Shown piece after piece: positions 1 through 6,509 of a stretch of DNA of 6,696 nucleotides. The stretch covers positions 1 to 6,696 of the forward strand of contig RZYZ01000113.1 in NCBI GenBank assembly GCA_009930125.1, given 5' to 3'. The number at the start of each line of letters is the position of its first letter. The stretch's first letter is position 1. The notes beneath the pieces were generated by a model, which saw only the letters and a list, made by a program, of their open reading frames with translations, was not told the origin of the DNA and made no database searches. The stretch comes from Clostridia bacterium. Lineage in GTDB: Bacteria; Bacillota; Clostridia; Clostridiales; Clostridiaceae. A program made the translations under genes and the position numbers.

Positions 1-174
1 TTCATCGACGGTTTTGATGATGCCATTCTGGTGAAGAGTGAAGATACACAGATGTTCTTCGGGCGAATCGGAAGAAGTGTGCTCTATGTCCGGTATCACG
101 GCTATGAAGACCTGTCCGCTCATCTTGATGAGATCTATGACACCTTAAGAAGCTATCAGAAAGAGAAAATGTGA
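1..174 (+). CDS. C-terminal end of an unidentified protein (partial)
   Basis: Frame 1 is open from the first base and ends at a TGA at 172-174, giving the last 57 residues of a protein whose start lies outside the window. The tail is hydrophilic, with a mixed beta-then-helix look: a segment ending in SVLYVRYHGY is followed by a charged probable helix (LSAHLDEIYDTLRSYQKEKM). There is no membrane segment and no motif I recognise, so I do not propose a function. Codon use resembles that of the efflux gene downstream, and a hairpin follows the stop, which supports this being a true gene end and not a chance open frame. It is separated from the pump by a terminator and a new promoter, so it is probably not in the same transcription unit. 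Confidence 0.7.
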   Translation, partial: FIDGFDDAILVKSEDTQMFFGRIGRSVLYVRYHGYEDLSAHLDEIYDTLRSYQKEKM

Positions 175-192
175 TGGAGCCTGTCCTGCTAT

Positions 193-240
193 AAGGAAAC
201 CATGAACTCCGTGATGAAAATCCGGGGTTCTGTTTCTTGT
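193..240 (+). terminator. Probable intrinsic terminator of the upstream gene
   Basis: A hairpin can form just after the partial gene. GAACTCCG (204-211) pairs with CGGGGTTC (223-230) with one G-T wobble, and beyond a small internal loop GGAAAC (195-200) pairs with GTTTCT (232-237). A T-rich run (TGTTTCTTGT) closes it. The T-tract is interrupted, so termination may be incomplete. Confidence 0.55.
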
Positions 241-375
241 CTGAGGCAGTTTTACGACGGAATGAATTAGAAAGTATCAGAGGAGAAGAGGCGAAATGAT
301 GGGGAGAAGTCCCATGAAAGAAGGCTCCAGTAGTCTGTACGCTGCCGGGTTAAGGAAAACATAAGAATTTCTTTG
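241..375. other. Spacer without a recognised gene
   Basis: This stretch lies between the terminator and the efflux promoter. It holds one small hairpin (ATGGGG 299-304 with TCCCAT 310-315, one wobble pair) and a purine-rich run AGGAGAAGAGG that could serve as a ribosome binding site for a 22-codon frame starting at 296. I do not recognise a riboswitch, tRNA or known small RNA here. It sits upstream of the predicted transcription start of the pump, so it should not be part of the pump's leader. Confidence 0.4.
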
Positions 376-404
376 TTTACAGCCGTATTAGTTGGTGCTA
401 AAAT
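376..404 (+). promoter_or_regulatory. Sigma-A-type promoter of the efflux operon
   Basis: The -35 element TTTACA (376-381) and the -10 element TAAAAT (399-404) are separated by exactly 17 bp, and a TG at 396-397 forms an extended -10. Transcription would start near 410-412, giving a leader of about 48 nt before the pump's ATG. The regulator's operator begins a few bases after this start, a normal arrangement for repression by blocking RNA polymerase. Confidence 0.75.
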
Positions 405-415
405 GAGAAAAGATT

Positions 416-437
416 TCCGACCGACCGTTCGGTCGGA
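416..437. promoter_or_regulatory. TetR-family operator palindrome
   Basis: Two nested inverted repeats share one right arm. CCGACCG (421-427) mirrors CGGTCGG (430-436) around TT, and TCCGACCG (416-423) mirrors CGGTCGGA (430-437) around a 6-bp centre. The left side therefore carries the CGACC unit twice. GACCG/CGGTC palindromes of this kind are typical binding sites for TetR/AcrR repressors, and a gene of that family is the second gene of the operon. The site covers about +6 to +27 of the predicted transcript, between promoter and ribosome binding site. That the TetR-family protein encoded at 4246-4896 binds here is an inference from this arrangement. Confidence 0.8.
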
Positions 438-458
438 GCATTCCGAGGAGGATTAGAC

Positions 459-3400
459 ATGTTTTCAAAATACAGTGTAAAAAAACCCTATACCGTAGTG
501 GTGGCGGTCATACTCACCATTGTACTTGGTGTGATTTCATTTATGGGCATGAAGACCGATCTTCTGCCTACCATAGATCTGCCCTTTGTTGTGGTCATCA
601 CCCCTTATCCAGGTGCAAGCCCTGAAAAGGTGGAGCAGCTGGTCACAAGGCCCATGGAGGCGGCGCTGGGAACATCCAGTGGCCTGAGCAGCATTCAGTC
701 TGTTTCCAGTGAGAACTCCAGCATGATTTTCATGGAGTATGTCCAGGGAACCAATATGGACAGTGCCATGATCGAGCTTTCTGGAAGCATCGATCAGGTG
801 AAAGGAGCCATGGATGAGGGGGTCGGCTCTCCGATCCTCATGAAGATCAGTCCCGACATGCTGCCGATTTTTGTCGCCAGCGTGGATGTGGAAGGCATGG
901 AGCTGGATGAGCTTTCGGAATTCGCCGAAGAAGTGGTCATGCCATCCTTTGAAAGACAGGAAGGTGTGGCGGCGGTCACTGGAAGCGGCCTGGTGGAATC
1001 AAGGCTTGAGATCGCCCTGGTACCGGAAAAGATCGCAGCCCTCAATGAGAAAGTGAAAGGCGATATCCAGACGGAACTCGCCAAAGCGGAAAATGAGCTG
1101 AAGGACGCACAGGAAGCCCTGGCATCCGGTCAGAAAACCCTTGCGACGGAGTCTACGAATCAGAAAGCGCAGATTGCTAAAGCCAGTACGGAGCTAAACA
1201 GTGCCATGGGCAATCTCAATGCTCTTCTGGCGGAAGAAGCAAGCCTTACAGCGGAAAAAGCGGCACTGGAAGCCACGAGAGATCAGCTCGGAAGCATTCT
1301 GGACATGAATGCCGTCTTTGAAAGCATTTTCCCGGATGGTGCGGAAAATCTATCTCCGGAAGATTTCCAGGCTATCCTCGACAGCATCCAGTCTGGCGCT
1401 CCTGACGGGATGGAAGGCATGACCCAGGAGGGTCTGGAACAGCTTGCCGATCAGGCTGCGCAGGCCATCAAGACGCTGATCGCCGTGGAACTGGATCTTC
1501 AGAGCATAAACATCCGTCAGATGACCTTAAACGCCATGAAGCCACAGTTGGAGAGTGGGCTGAACGAGGCGAAAAGCGCCTATGAGCAGCTGGAAGCAGG
1601 CAAGATCACCATGGCCGTGGAACTGGCCAAGGCGGAAGTGCAGATGCAAAACGGCATGGCGGAACTGGACAAAGGACTTGCCACTTTTGAGGAATCCAGA
1701 GAGGAAGCGCTCAGCAGCGCTGATCTCAACAACATCCTGACAGAGGAGATGATCGGGAATATTCTGAAGGCGCAGAACTTCAGCATGCCTGCAGGATACG
1801 TCGCTGAGGGAGATGACCAGATTCTGGTCAAAGTGGGCGACAGTTTTACTGAGCCTCAGGAAATCAGCAGCCTGGTACTCTTCAGCATGGAACCCATCGG
1901 AGATATCTATCTCAACGAAGTGGCTGAAGTAGGCAAGAAAGACAATTCCGATGAACTCTATACCAAAATCAATGGAAACAACGGTGTTCTTCTGACGTTC
2001 CAGAAGCAGAGCACGGCTTCCACGGCGGAGGTTTCTGATGCCATAGAAGCGGAAATCGAGAGACTGGAAGGGGAGCATGAAGGGCTCAGCATTACAGCCA
2101 TGATGGACCAGGGGGACTATATCGACATGACCACAAACAGTGTCATGCAGAATCTGCTCTTCGGAGGAATTCTTGCGATTCTGGTTCTGATCGTATTCCT
2201 GCGGGATCTGAAGCCGACCTTTGTCATCGCGCTGAGTATCCCCATCAGTCTGACCTTTGCTGTGGTGCTCATGTACTTCAGTAACGTCACCCTCAACATC
2301 ATTTCTCTGTCTGGTCTTGCACTGGGTGTGGGAATGCTTGTGGACAACAGTATCGTCGTCATCGAAAACATCTACAGACTTCGTAAAGAAGGCATGCCTG
2401 CAGATGAGGCAGCCATACAGGGAGCCAAGGAAGTTTCCGGCGCGATTTTTGCCTCCACGCTGACAACCATTTCCGTATTCCTGCCCATTGTGTTCACGGA
2501 AGGAATCTCAAGGCAGCTCTTTACGGATATGGGACTGACCATTGCCTACAGCCTGGTTGCAAGTCTCATCGTGGCACTGACGCTGGTTCCATCCATGGGG
2601 GCTACCCTTCTTAGAAAGACCAGTGAAAAGCCCCACAAGTGGTTCGACGGAACAACCCGTGCCTATGAGAAGGCGCTCGCAGTTGCCCTGAGATTTAAGC
2701 CTCTGGTGATTCTTTTCGCCGTGGGCATGCTGGGCATAAGCATCTTCGGTGTCACACGAATCGGTACAGCATTCATTCCTGAAGTGGATTCGCCTCAGAT
2801 GTCTGCGACCTATGAAGCGCCGGACGGTCTTAAGACCAGTGAAGTCAATGCGCTGAACGATGAAGTGGTGGAGAAGATCCGATCCATCGAAGCGGTGGAG
2901 ACTGTAGGCGTCATGCGTGGCGGCGGAGCAGGCTTCATGGGATTCGGCGGAGGCGGTGGCATGCAGAGTGCTGATGCAAGCACCTTCTATATTCTGCTGA
3001 AGGACGAAAGAGAGATGACCAATCGCGATGTGGAAAGAATGATTTATGAAGTGATGGAAGACATAGACGGTGAAATCAGTGTATCGGCATCGAATATGGA
3101 TCTGTCTGCCCTTGGAGGCAGCGGGATAGCCGTGGAGATCAAGGGATTCGACCTGGACACCATAGCGGAGATCGCCAAGGATACGGCTGCTCTTCTGGAA
3201 GAAACGGAAGGAACCGATGAAGTCACAACAGGCCTTGAAGATGCAGGGGAAGAAATCCGGATCGAAGTGGACAAGGACAAAGCCATCGTGGAAGGACTCA
3301 CCGTGGCTCAGGTATTTGCGGAAGTATCCGCCGCGCTCAGCGAGGAAATCACGGCAACGCAGCTTACGGAAATGGGCACCAGCTATCCGGTTGTGCTTCT

Positions 3401-4253
3401 GAAGCCCGGCATGGATGGTCTTTCAAGAGAAACCATCGGGGACCTTTCCATGGATGTGACCTTACGAGATGGAACAGAGAAAACCATCATTCTGAAAGAT
3501 ATCGCCGATATTTCCGTGACGGAAAGCGTCATGTCCATCGGAAGAATCAACTCCAGCAGGTACATGACGGTGTCCGCATCGATTGCGGACGGCTACAACA
3601 TCGGACTTGTAAGCAGAGACTTCGAGGACAAGCTGAGCACCCTGGACGTGCCGGAAGGATATGTGGTGACACTGGAAGGAGAGAACGAAACCATCCAGGA
3701 CACCATGGGAGACCTGATTCTCATGATTCTGCTGGCAGTTGTGTTCATCTATCTCATCATGGTGGCACAGTTCCAGAATCTTCTGTCCCCGTTCATTGTG
3801 CTCTTTACACTGCCACTGGCCTTTACCGGCGGATTCCTTCTGCTGTTCATCCTGGGGATGGAGCTATCGGTCATTGCGATGCTTGGATTCCTGGTGCTGG
3901 CCGGCGTTGTGGTCAACAACGGTATCGTGTTCGTGGATTATGTGAATCAGCTGAGAAACAGAGGATACAGCAAGCGGGAAGCGCTGCTGAAGGCGGGAAC
4001 CACAAGGCTTCGTCCCATCGTCATGACGGCCTTGACTACAGTTCTTGCCATGACCACCCTTGCCATGGGCTATGGAAGCGGTGCGGAAATGATGCAGCCT
4101 ATGGCCGTGGTTACGGTGGGTGGACTTACCTATGCCACTTTCCTGACCCTATTCATCGTGCCCGTTCTCTATGACATCCTGAACAGGGAAAAGAAAAGAG
4201 ACGTGGAGGATGAGGACAGACCTGTTCTTAGAGAGGAGGAAACCCATGCATAA
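459..4253 (+). CDS. RND (HAE1-like) efflux transporter permease with docking-domain coiled-coil insertion
   Basis: This is a secondary-active exporter of the resistance-nodulation-division superfamily, presumably driven by an ion gradient. The ATG at 459 is preceded by GAGGAGG (445-451) with ideal spacing. I count 12 likely membrane segments in the RND order: one near residues 10-31, then 565-581, 586-606, 612-634, 663-681, 693-715 and 745-766, and after the second large loop 1083-1104, 1109-1130, 1135-1160, 1186-1205 and 1212-1240. Two big extracytoplasmic loops (about 32-560 and 767-1080) carry the porter domains. Family landmarks are the N-terminal YPGASPE (50-56), GVGMLVDNSIVVIEN (623-637) in TM4, VVNNGIVFVDY (1151-1161) in TM10 and TRLRPIVMTAL (1182-1192) in TM11. 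At 1264 residues it is about 200 longer than AcrB or Bacillus SwrC; the excess is a helical insertion at about 196-425. AcrB's second TM4 aspartate and its TM10 lysine are both Asn here. No adaptor or outer-membrane gene is nearby. The substrate cannot be told; drug, lipid or surfactant-like compounds are all possible. Confidence 0.93.
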   Translation: MFSKYSVKKPYTVVVAVILTIVLGVISFMGMKTDLLPTIDLPFVVVITPYPGASPEKVEQLVTRPMEAALGTSSGLSSIQSVSSENSSMIFMEYVQGTNMDSAMIELSGSIDQVKGAMDEGVGSPILMKISPDMLPIFVASVDVEGMELDELSEFAEEVVMPSFERQEGVAAVTGSGLVESRLEIALVPEKIAALNEKVKGDIQTELAKAENELKDAQEALASGQKTLATESTNQKAQIAKASTELNSAMGNLNALLAEEASLTAEKAALEATRDQLGSILDMNAVFESIFPDGAENLSPEDFQAILDSIQSGAPDGMEGMTQEGLEQLADQAAQAIKTLIAVELDLQSINIRQMTLNAMKPQLESGLNEAKSAYEQLEAGKITMAVELAKAEVQMQNGMAELDKGLATFEESREEALSSADLNNILTEEMIGNILKAQNFSMPAGYVAEGDDQILVKVGDSFTEPQEISSLVLFSMEPIGDIYLNEVAEVGKKDNSDELYTKINGNNGVLLTFQKQSTASTAEVSDAIEAEIERLEGEHEGLSITAMMDQGDYIDMTTNSVMQNLLFGGILAILVLIVFLRDLKPTFVIALSIPISLTFAVVLMYFSNVTLNIISLSGLALGVGMLVDNSIVVIENIYRLRKEGMPADEAAIQGAKEVSGAIFASTLTTISVFLPIVFTEGISRQLFTDMGLTIAYSLVASLIVALTLVPSMGATLLRKTSEKPHKWFDGTTRAYEKALAVALRFKPLVILFAVGMLGISIFGVTRIGTAFIPEVDSPQMSATYEAPDGLKTSEVNALNDEVVEKIRSIEAVETVGVMRGGGAGFMGFGGGGGMQSADASTFYILLKDEREMTNRDVERMIYEVMEDIDGEISVSASNMDLSALGGSGIAVEIKGFDLDTIAEIAKDTAALLEETEGTDEVTTGLEDAGEEIRIEVDKDKAIVEGLTVAQVFAEVSAALSEEITATQLTEMGTSYPVVLLKPGMDGLSRETIGDLSMDVTLRDGTEKTIILKDIADISVTESVMSIGRINSSRYMTVSASIADGYNIGLVSRDFEDKLSTLDVPEGYVVTLEGENETIQDTMGDLILMILLAVVFIYLIMVAQFQNLLSPFIVLFTLPLAFTGGFLLLFILGMELSVIAMLGFLVLAGVVVNNGIVFVDYVNQLRNRGYSKREALLKAGTTRLRPIVMTALTTVLAMTTLAMGYGSGAEMMQPMAVVTVGGLTYATFLTLFIVPVLYDILNREKKRDVEDEDRPVLREEETHA
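1044..1733 (+). other. Predicted antiparallel helical hairpin inserted in the RND docking subdomain
   Basis: Residues about 196-425 of the permease read as two long amphipathic, Ala/Glu/Lys/Gln/Leu-rich helices. The first runs about 197-275 (includes ELAKAENELKDAQEAL) and the second about 322-420 (includes AKAEVQMQNGMAELDKGL). They are joined by a less regular, acidic, Pro/Gly-containing tip at about 276-321. The first arm has no proline; the second has one (P362). By eye, the flanks align with the AcrB docking subdomain: EKIAALN corresponds to the segment around its NELNKF, and LTEEMIGNILKAQN to its LTPVDVITAIKAQN. The insertion would therefore project from the top of the pump, away from the membrane. 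The coiled-coil call is from sequence pattern only. Confidence 0.7.
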
Positions 4254-4896
4254 TATGGAGAAGTATTCAGAGAAGCAGATCCAGATTTTTGAAGGGGTCA
4301 TGACTCTTCTCAAAGAAGGAAGAAAGGTTCATGAAATGAAGGTGGCGGATATTGCTGAATCCTGCGGCATGGGCAAAAGTACAGTATATGAGTATTTCTC
4401 CAGCAAGGAGGAGATCATAAGAGAAGCACTGGGTTATCATATGAAGCAGAATTTCATGCAGCTTACGGAGTCAGTGTTCAAGGAAACGACGTTCAAGGGA
4501 ATGGCGCGCAATGCGCTGGACTATCTGGAAAAGAGTCTGGAAGAGCGGTTCACCGGCATATTTCTCATGCTGCTCACGGAAAAGCATGAGAAGATGAAAA
4601 CCGGATCCTATATGGATGAGACCATGCGTCTGAAAATGGAAAGCATCGTTCTCTATCAGATCGAGCGTGCCATGATCCGTGGAAAAGAGGAAGGTCAGAT
4701 TGCAGAAGAAATGACGCTGGAGGATGTGAATATGACGACCTTCGGGTTCTTCATGGCCTATATCCATGAGCTCCTGAAGCTGAAGCTGACGGAGTGCAGA
4801 ACGGAAAAACTCGAAATGAGTGAAGATGAGGTCAAGGCACAAATCAATGCCTTGAAGGACAGAACGCTGAAGCTCCTTCTGAAGGCCCTTGCCTGA
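4246..4896 (+). CDS. TetR/AcrR-family transcriptional repressor, likely of its own efflux operon
   Basis: This is a 216-residue one-component regulator. The N-terminal DNA-binding domain is clear: the helix-turn-helix spans about residues 33-52 (VADIAESCGMGKSTVYEYF), followed by the family's typical SSKEEII. The rest (about 62-216) is a mostly helical, charged ligand/dimerisation domain that I cannot assign to a ligand class. I chose the ATG at 4246 because AGGAGG (4234-4239) lies 6 nt before it; an in-frame ATG at 4210 lies deep inside the pump gene without such a site, and another at 4255 is also possible. The start overlaps the pump's last codons (ATGCATAA, 8 bases), which indicates co-transcription and probable translational coupling. 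The palindrome at 416-437 is the obvious candidate target, so the operon would repress itself until an effector, perhaps a pump substrate, binds. Confidence 0.9.
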   Translation: MHNMEKYSEKQIQIFEGVMTLLKEGRKVHEMKVADIAESCGMGKSTVYEYFSSKEEIIREALGYHMKQNFMQLTESVFKETTFKGMARNALDYLEKSLEERFTGIFLMLLTEKHEKMKTGSYMDETMRLKMESIVLYQIERAMIRGKEEGQIAEEMTLEDVNMTTFGFFMAYIHELLKLKLTECRTEKLEMSEDEVKAQINALKDRTLKLLLKALA

Positions 4897-4927
4897 TGAA
4901 ACGATATAGAAGAATATAATAAAACAG

Positions 4928-4973
4928 ACCCATCATGAAATCAGTTGAAGTACTGATTCTGTGATGGGTTTTG
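4928..4973. terminator. Intrinsic terminator after the efflux operon, probably bidirectional
   Basis: The outer stem ACCCATCA (4928-4935) pairs with TGATGGGT (4962-4969), and the inner stem AATCAGT (4939-4945) pairs with ACTGATT (4952-4958) around a 6-nt loop. On the plus strand a run of four T (4969-4972) and TTGGTGTT follow. On the minus strand the hairpin is followed by CTGTTTTATTATATT, an even better T-tract, so it could also stop transcripts from the lipoprotein operon. The stem begins 32 nt after the repressor's stop codon. Confidence 0.85.
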
Positions 4974-5047
4974 GTGTTAAAATGAACAGGTGACGCGCAG
5001 AAAATAAGTAAGTGTGTGATGATTTATTTTTAGGAATCAGAATACAA

Positions 5048-5089
5048 AGAGAGTGCAGTCTCAGTAATTAACGCTGATCTGCACTCTCT
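5048..5089 (-). terminator. Terminator hairpin of the lipoprotein operon
   Basis: A perfect 11-bp inverted repeat, AGAGAGTGCAG (5048-5058) and CTGCACTCTCT (5079-5089), encloses a 20-nt loop in which TCAG and CTGA (5061-5064, 5074-5077) can pair further. Read on the minus strand it lies about 31 nt after the rhodanese gene's stop and is followed by the T-rich TTGTATT. Read on the plus strand no T-run follows, so I assign it to the minus-strand operon. Confidence 0.75.
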
Positions 5090-5120
5090 CTATCATATAT
5101 GGGAAACATGATATGCTGTA

Positions 5121-5735
5121 TTAGTTTCTGGTTTCTCCTTCGATGGTGTAGTTCACATCGATGATAAACTCTGGAGTATCAGTGATGAAATCTCTGTACT
5201 TGCTGTCAGTGTATTGAGCAAGCCCTCCGATGTTGTAGATTTTGTCCATATCGTATCCGTTGGCTTCAAGTATGTTCATCATCATGGCAACTCTTCCTCC
5301 AGACTGACACATCAGGAAGATGGTCTTATCCTTAGGGAAGATGGTGTTTAGAATCGCTTCGGATGAAGTATAGACAGCTACAGGTTCTTCTAGAGCACCA
5401 CCGTAGATCTGTACCATGCTTTCATCTGTATGAGCATTTTCATTCCAAATGTATGCAAAAAATGGGATGACTTCAAAATTTTTGAAGTGTTTCTTAGCAT
5501 AGTCGTTGTAGTCTCTTAGATCGATGTATACTACATCATCTCTTCCCAGGTACTGATCCAGATTATCCTGATTGATGGCTGAAGCATCAATGGAGAAGTC
5601 TCCCTCAGTGCTACGTGGAGCAGGAAGCTCAACAGATACAGGTTCGTTGGCGGGTTCTTCAGCTGGAGCTGCAGGTGCAGCACAGGCGGTGAGAAGAACT
5701 GAAAGGGACAGAACTGCTATGAGTTTCTTTAACAT
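5121..5735 (-). CDS. Rhodanese-like domain lipoprotein
   Basis: This is a 204-residue protein with a lipoprotein signal peptide: Lys-Lys start, hydrophobic core, and lipobox LTAC with the lipidated Cys at residue 18. An Ala/Pro/Glu-rich linker runs to about residue 45. Residues about 50-185 form a rhodanese (sulfurtransferase) domain: VVYIDLRDYNDY (68-79) matches the family's DxR strand/helix region, and the active-site loop is CQSGGR (143-148), the expected six-residue Cys-to-Arg loop, so the catalytic Cys143 is present. NIGGLAQY (168-175) matches the usual GG-containing end of the fold. It would sit on the outer face of the membrane, where persulfide transfer, cyanide/thiosulfate chemistry or redox sensing are all possible. 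GGAGGG (5743-5748) lies 7 nt before the ATG. It is the second gene of an operon, 25 nt after the FMN-binding-like lipoprotein. Confidence 0.88.
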   Translation of the reverse strand: MLKKLIAVLSLSVLLTACAAPAAPAEEPANEPVSVELPAPRSTEGDFSIDASAINQDNLDQYLGRDDVVYIDLRDYNDYAKKHFKNFEVIPFFAYIWNENAHTDESMVQIYGGALEEPVAVYTSSEAILNTIFPKDKTIFLMCQSGGRVAMMMNILEANGYDMDKIYNIGGLAQYTDSKYRDFITDTPEFIIDVNYTIEGETRN

Positions 5736-5760
5736 TAATTTACCCTCCTAGATTTTAATT

Positions 5761-6468
5761 TTATTGGAAAAATTCGTCTGTAGCATGATAATCCATGACA
5801 GCATTTACAATTCTGATGATGTTATTGGCAGAAACGGATGACCCTGAGAAAGTATCTATTGTAAGATCTTCTCTTTCTTCACCTTCGCTGTATTGTGCTG
5901 CATCGATATCCCACATGGTGCTTAATGACTTAAGATAATCTGCGTTCTTTCCTACAAAGAATGGAATGTATTCACCCTTAAAAGTATCGTAGGTAACACC
6001 TGCTGGTGTAGGATTTGAATCTCCCCAGAATCCGCCCAGATAGTGCCCGGTGGAATCTTCGTCAAAGGATAGTGTTACGACTTCAGCGTCTTCGATGTTC
6101 TTGCTGCCTGGTAGGCTCAGTTCGATATAGGCTGTCTGCCAGTAGTTTACATCAGCAGATCTGCATGTGCAGGACAAGTAAGTCACCTGATATTTAATAT
6201 AGTCTCTAGCGGTGTACTTGAAATTCACGAATGCGTAGAAAGGGGTCTCATTCTTTGGTCCGTCGATATGTGCATGTGGAATTACTTTCACTGCATTTCC
6301 GATGGATCCAGGTCCGAGGCCTGCACTGGTATTCAGGAACTCATTTACTTCTTCAAGAGTGACATCGCTTCCGGTTTCTGCAGGTTCTTCAGATTCTTCT
6401 GGTGCACTGCAGCCCATCAAACCTATAACGAGCATGGCGGACAATAATAGTAAAATTTTCTTTGTCAT
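5761..6468 (-). CDS. Lipoprotein with FMN-binding-domain-like C-terminus
   Basis: This is a 235-residue exported lipoprotein with the lipobox LMGC (Cys20) and an acidic Glu/Pro-rich linker (21-35). The C-terminal motif DTFSGSSVS (205-213), followed by ANNIIRIVNAVMDY, follows the pattern of FMN-binding domains (D-x-x-S-G-A-T-x-S and a closing helix), in which ApbE-type transferases attach FMN to the Thr. Here Ser210-Ser211 replace Ala-Thr, so covalent flavin is possible but unproven. Upstream, YDTFKGEYIPFFVGKNADYL (160-179) also resembles the segment before that motif. The middle holds possible metal or redox residues: HAH (65-67), CTC (100-102) and His142. The start is fixed by AGGAGGT (6474-6480) just before the ATG. 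It is the first gene of a two-gene operon with the rhodanese-like lipoprotein. The export and lipidation are well supported; the FMN assignment is moderate and a purely structural or metal-binding role remains possible. Confidence 0.7.
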   Translation of the reverse strand: MTKKILLLLSAMLVIGLMGCSAPEESEEPAETGSDVTLEEVNEFLNTSAGLGPGSIGNAVKVIPHAHIDGPKNETPFYAFVNFKYTARDYIKYQVTYLSCTCRSADVNYWQTAYIELSLPGSKNIEDAEVVTLSFDEDSTGHYLGGFWGDSNPTPAGVTYDTFKGEYIPFFVGKNADYLKSLSTMWDIDAAQYSEGEEREDLTIDTFSGSSVSANNIIRIVNAVMDYHATDEFFQ

Positions 6469-6509
6469 GTTTTACCTCCTTTTTTTAATTCATATCAAAT
6501 TATGCCATG

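Noticed and set aside
241..375. Riboswitch or structured leader for the pump
   Set aside because: The predicted transcription start is at about 411, downstream of this region, and I recognise no conserved riboswitch core in it; only one short hairpin is visible.
1527..2078. 183-codon open frame on the minus strand inside the pump gene
   Set aside because: It is antisense to well-conserved RND sequence, its product has no recognisable domain, and no ribosome binding site and promoter pair precedes it. Long antisense frames are common in balanced-GC genes.
4210..4245. Earlier ATG for the TetR gene at 4210
   Set aside because: It would create a 44-base overlap with the pump and lacks a properly spaced AGGAGG; the ATG at 4246 has one and starts where TetR proteins usually start.
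4471..4842. 123-codon minus-strand frame opposite the TetR gene
   Set aside because: Its His/Phe/Leu-rich product reads as a mirror of the charged TetR helices, with no domain and no ribosome binding site. The sense frame has a clear HTH.
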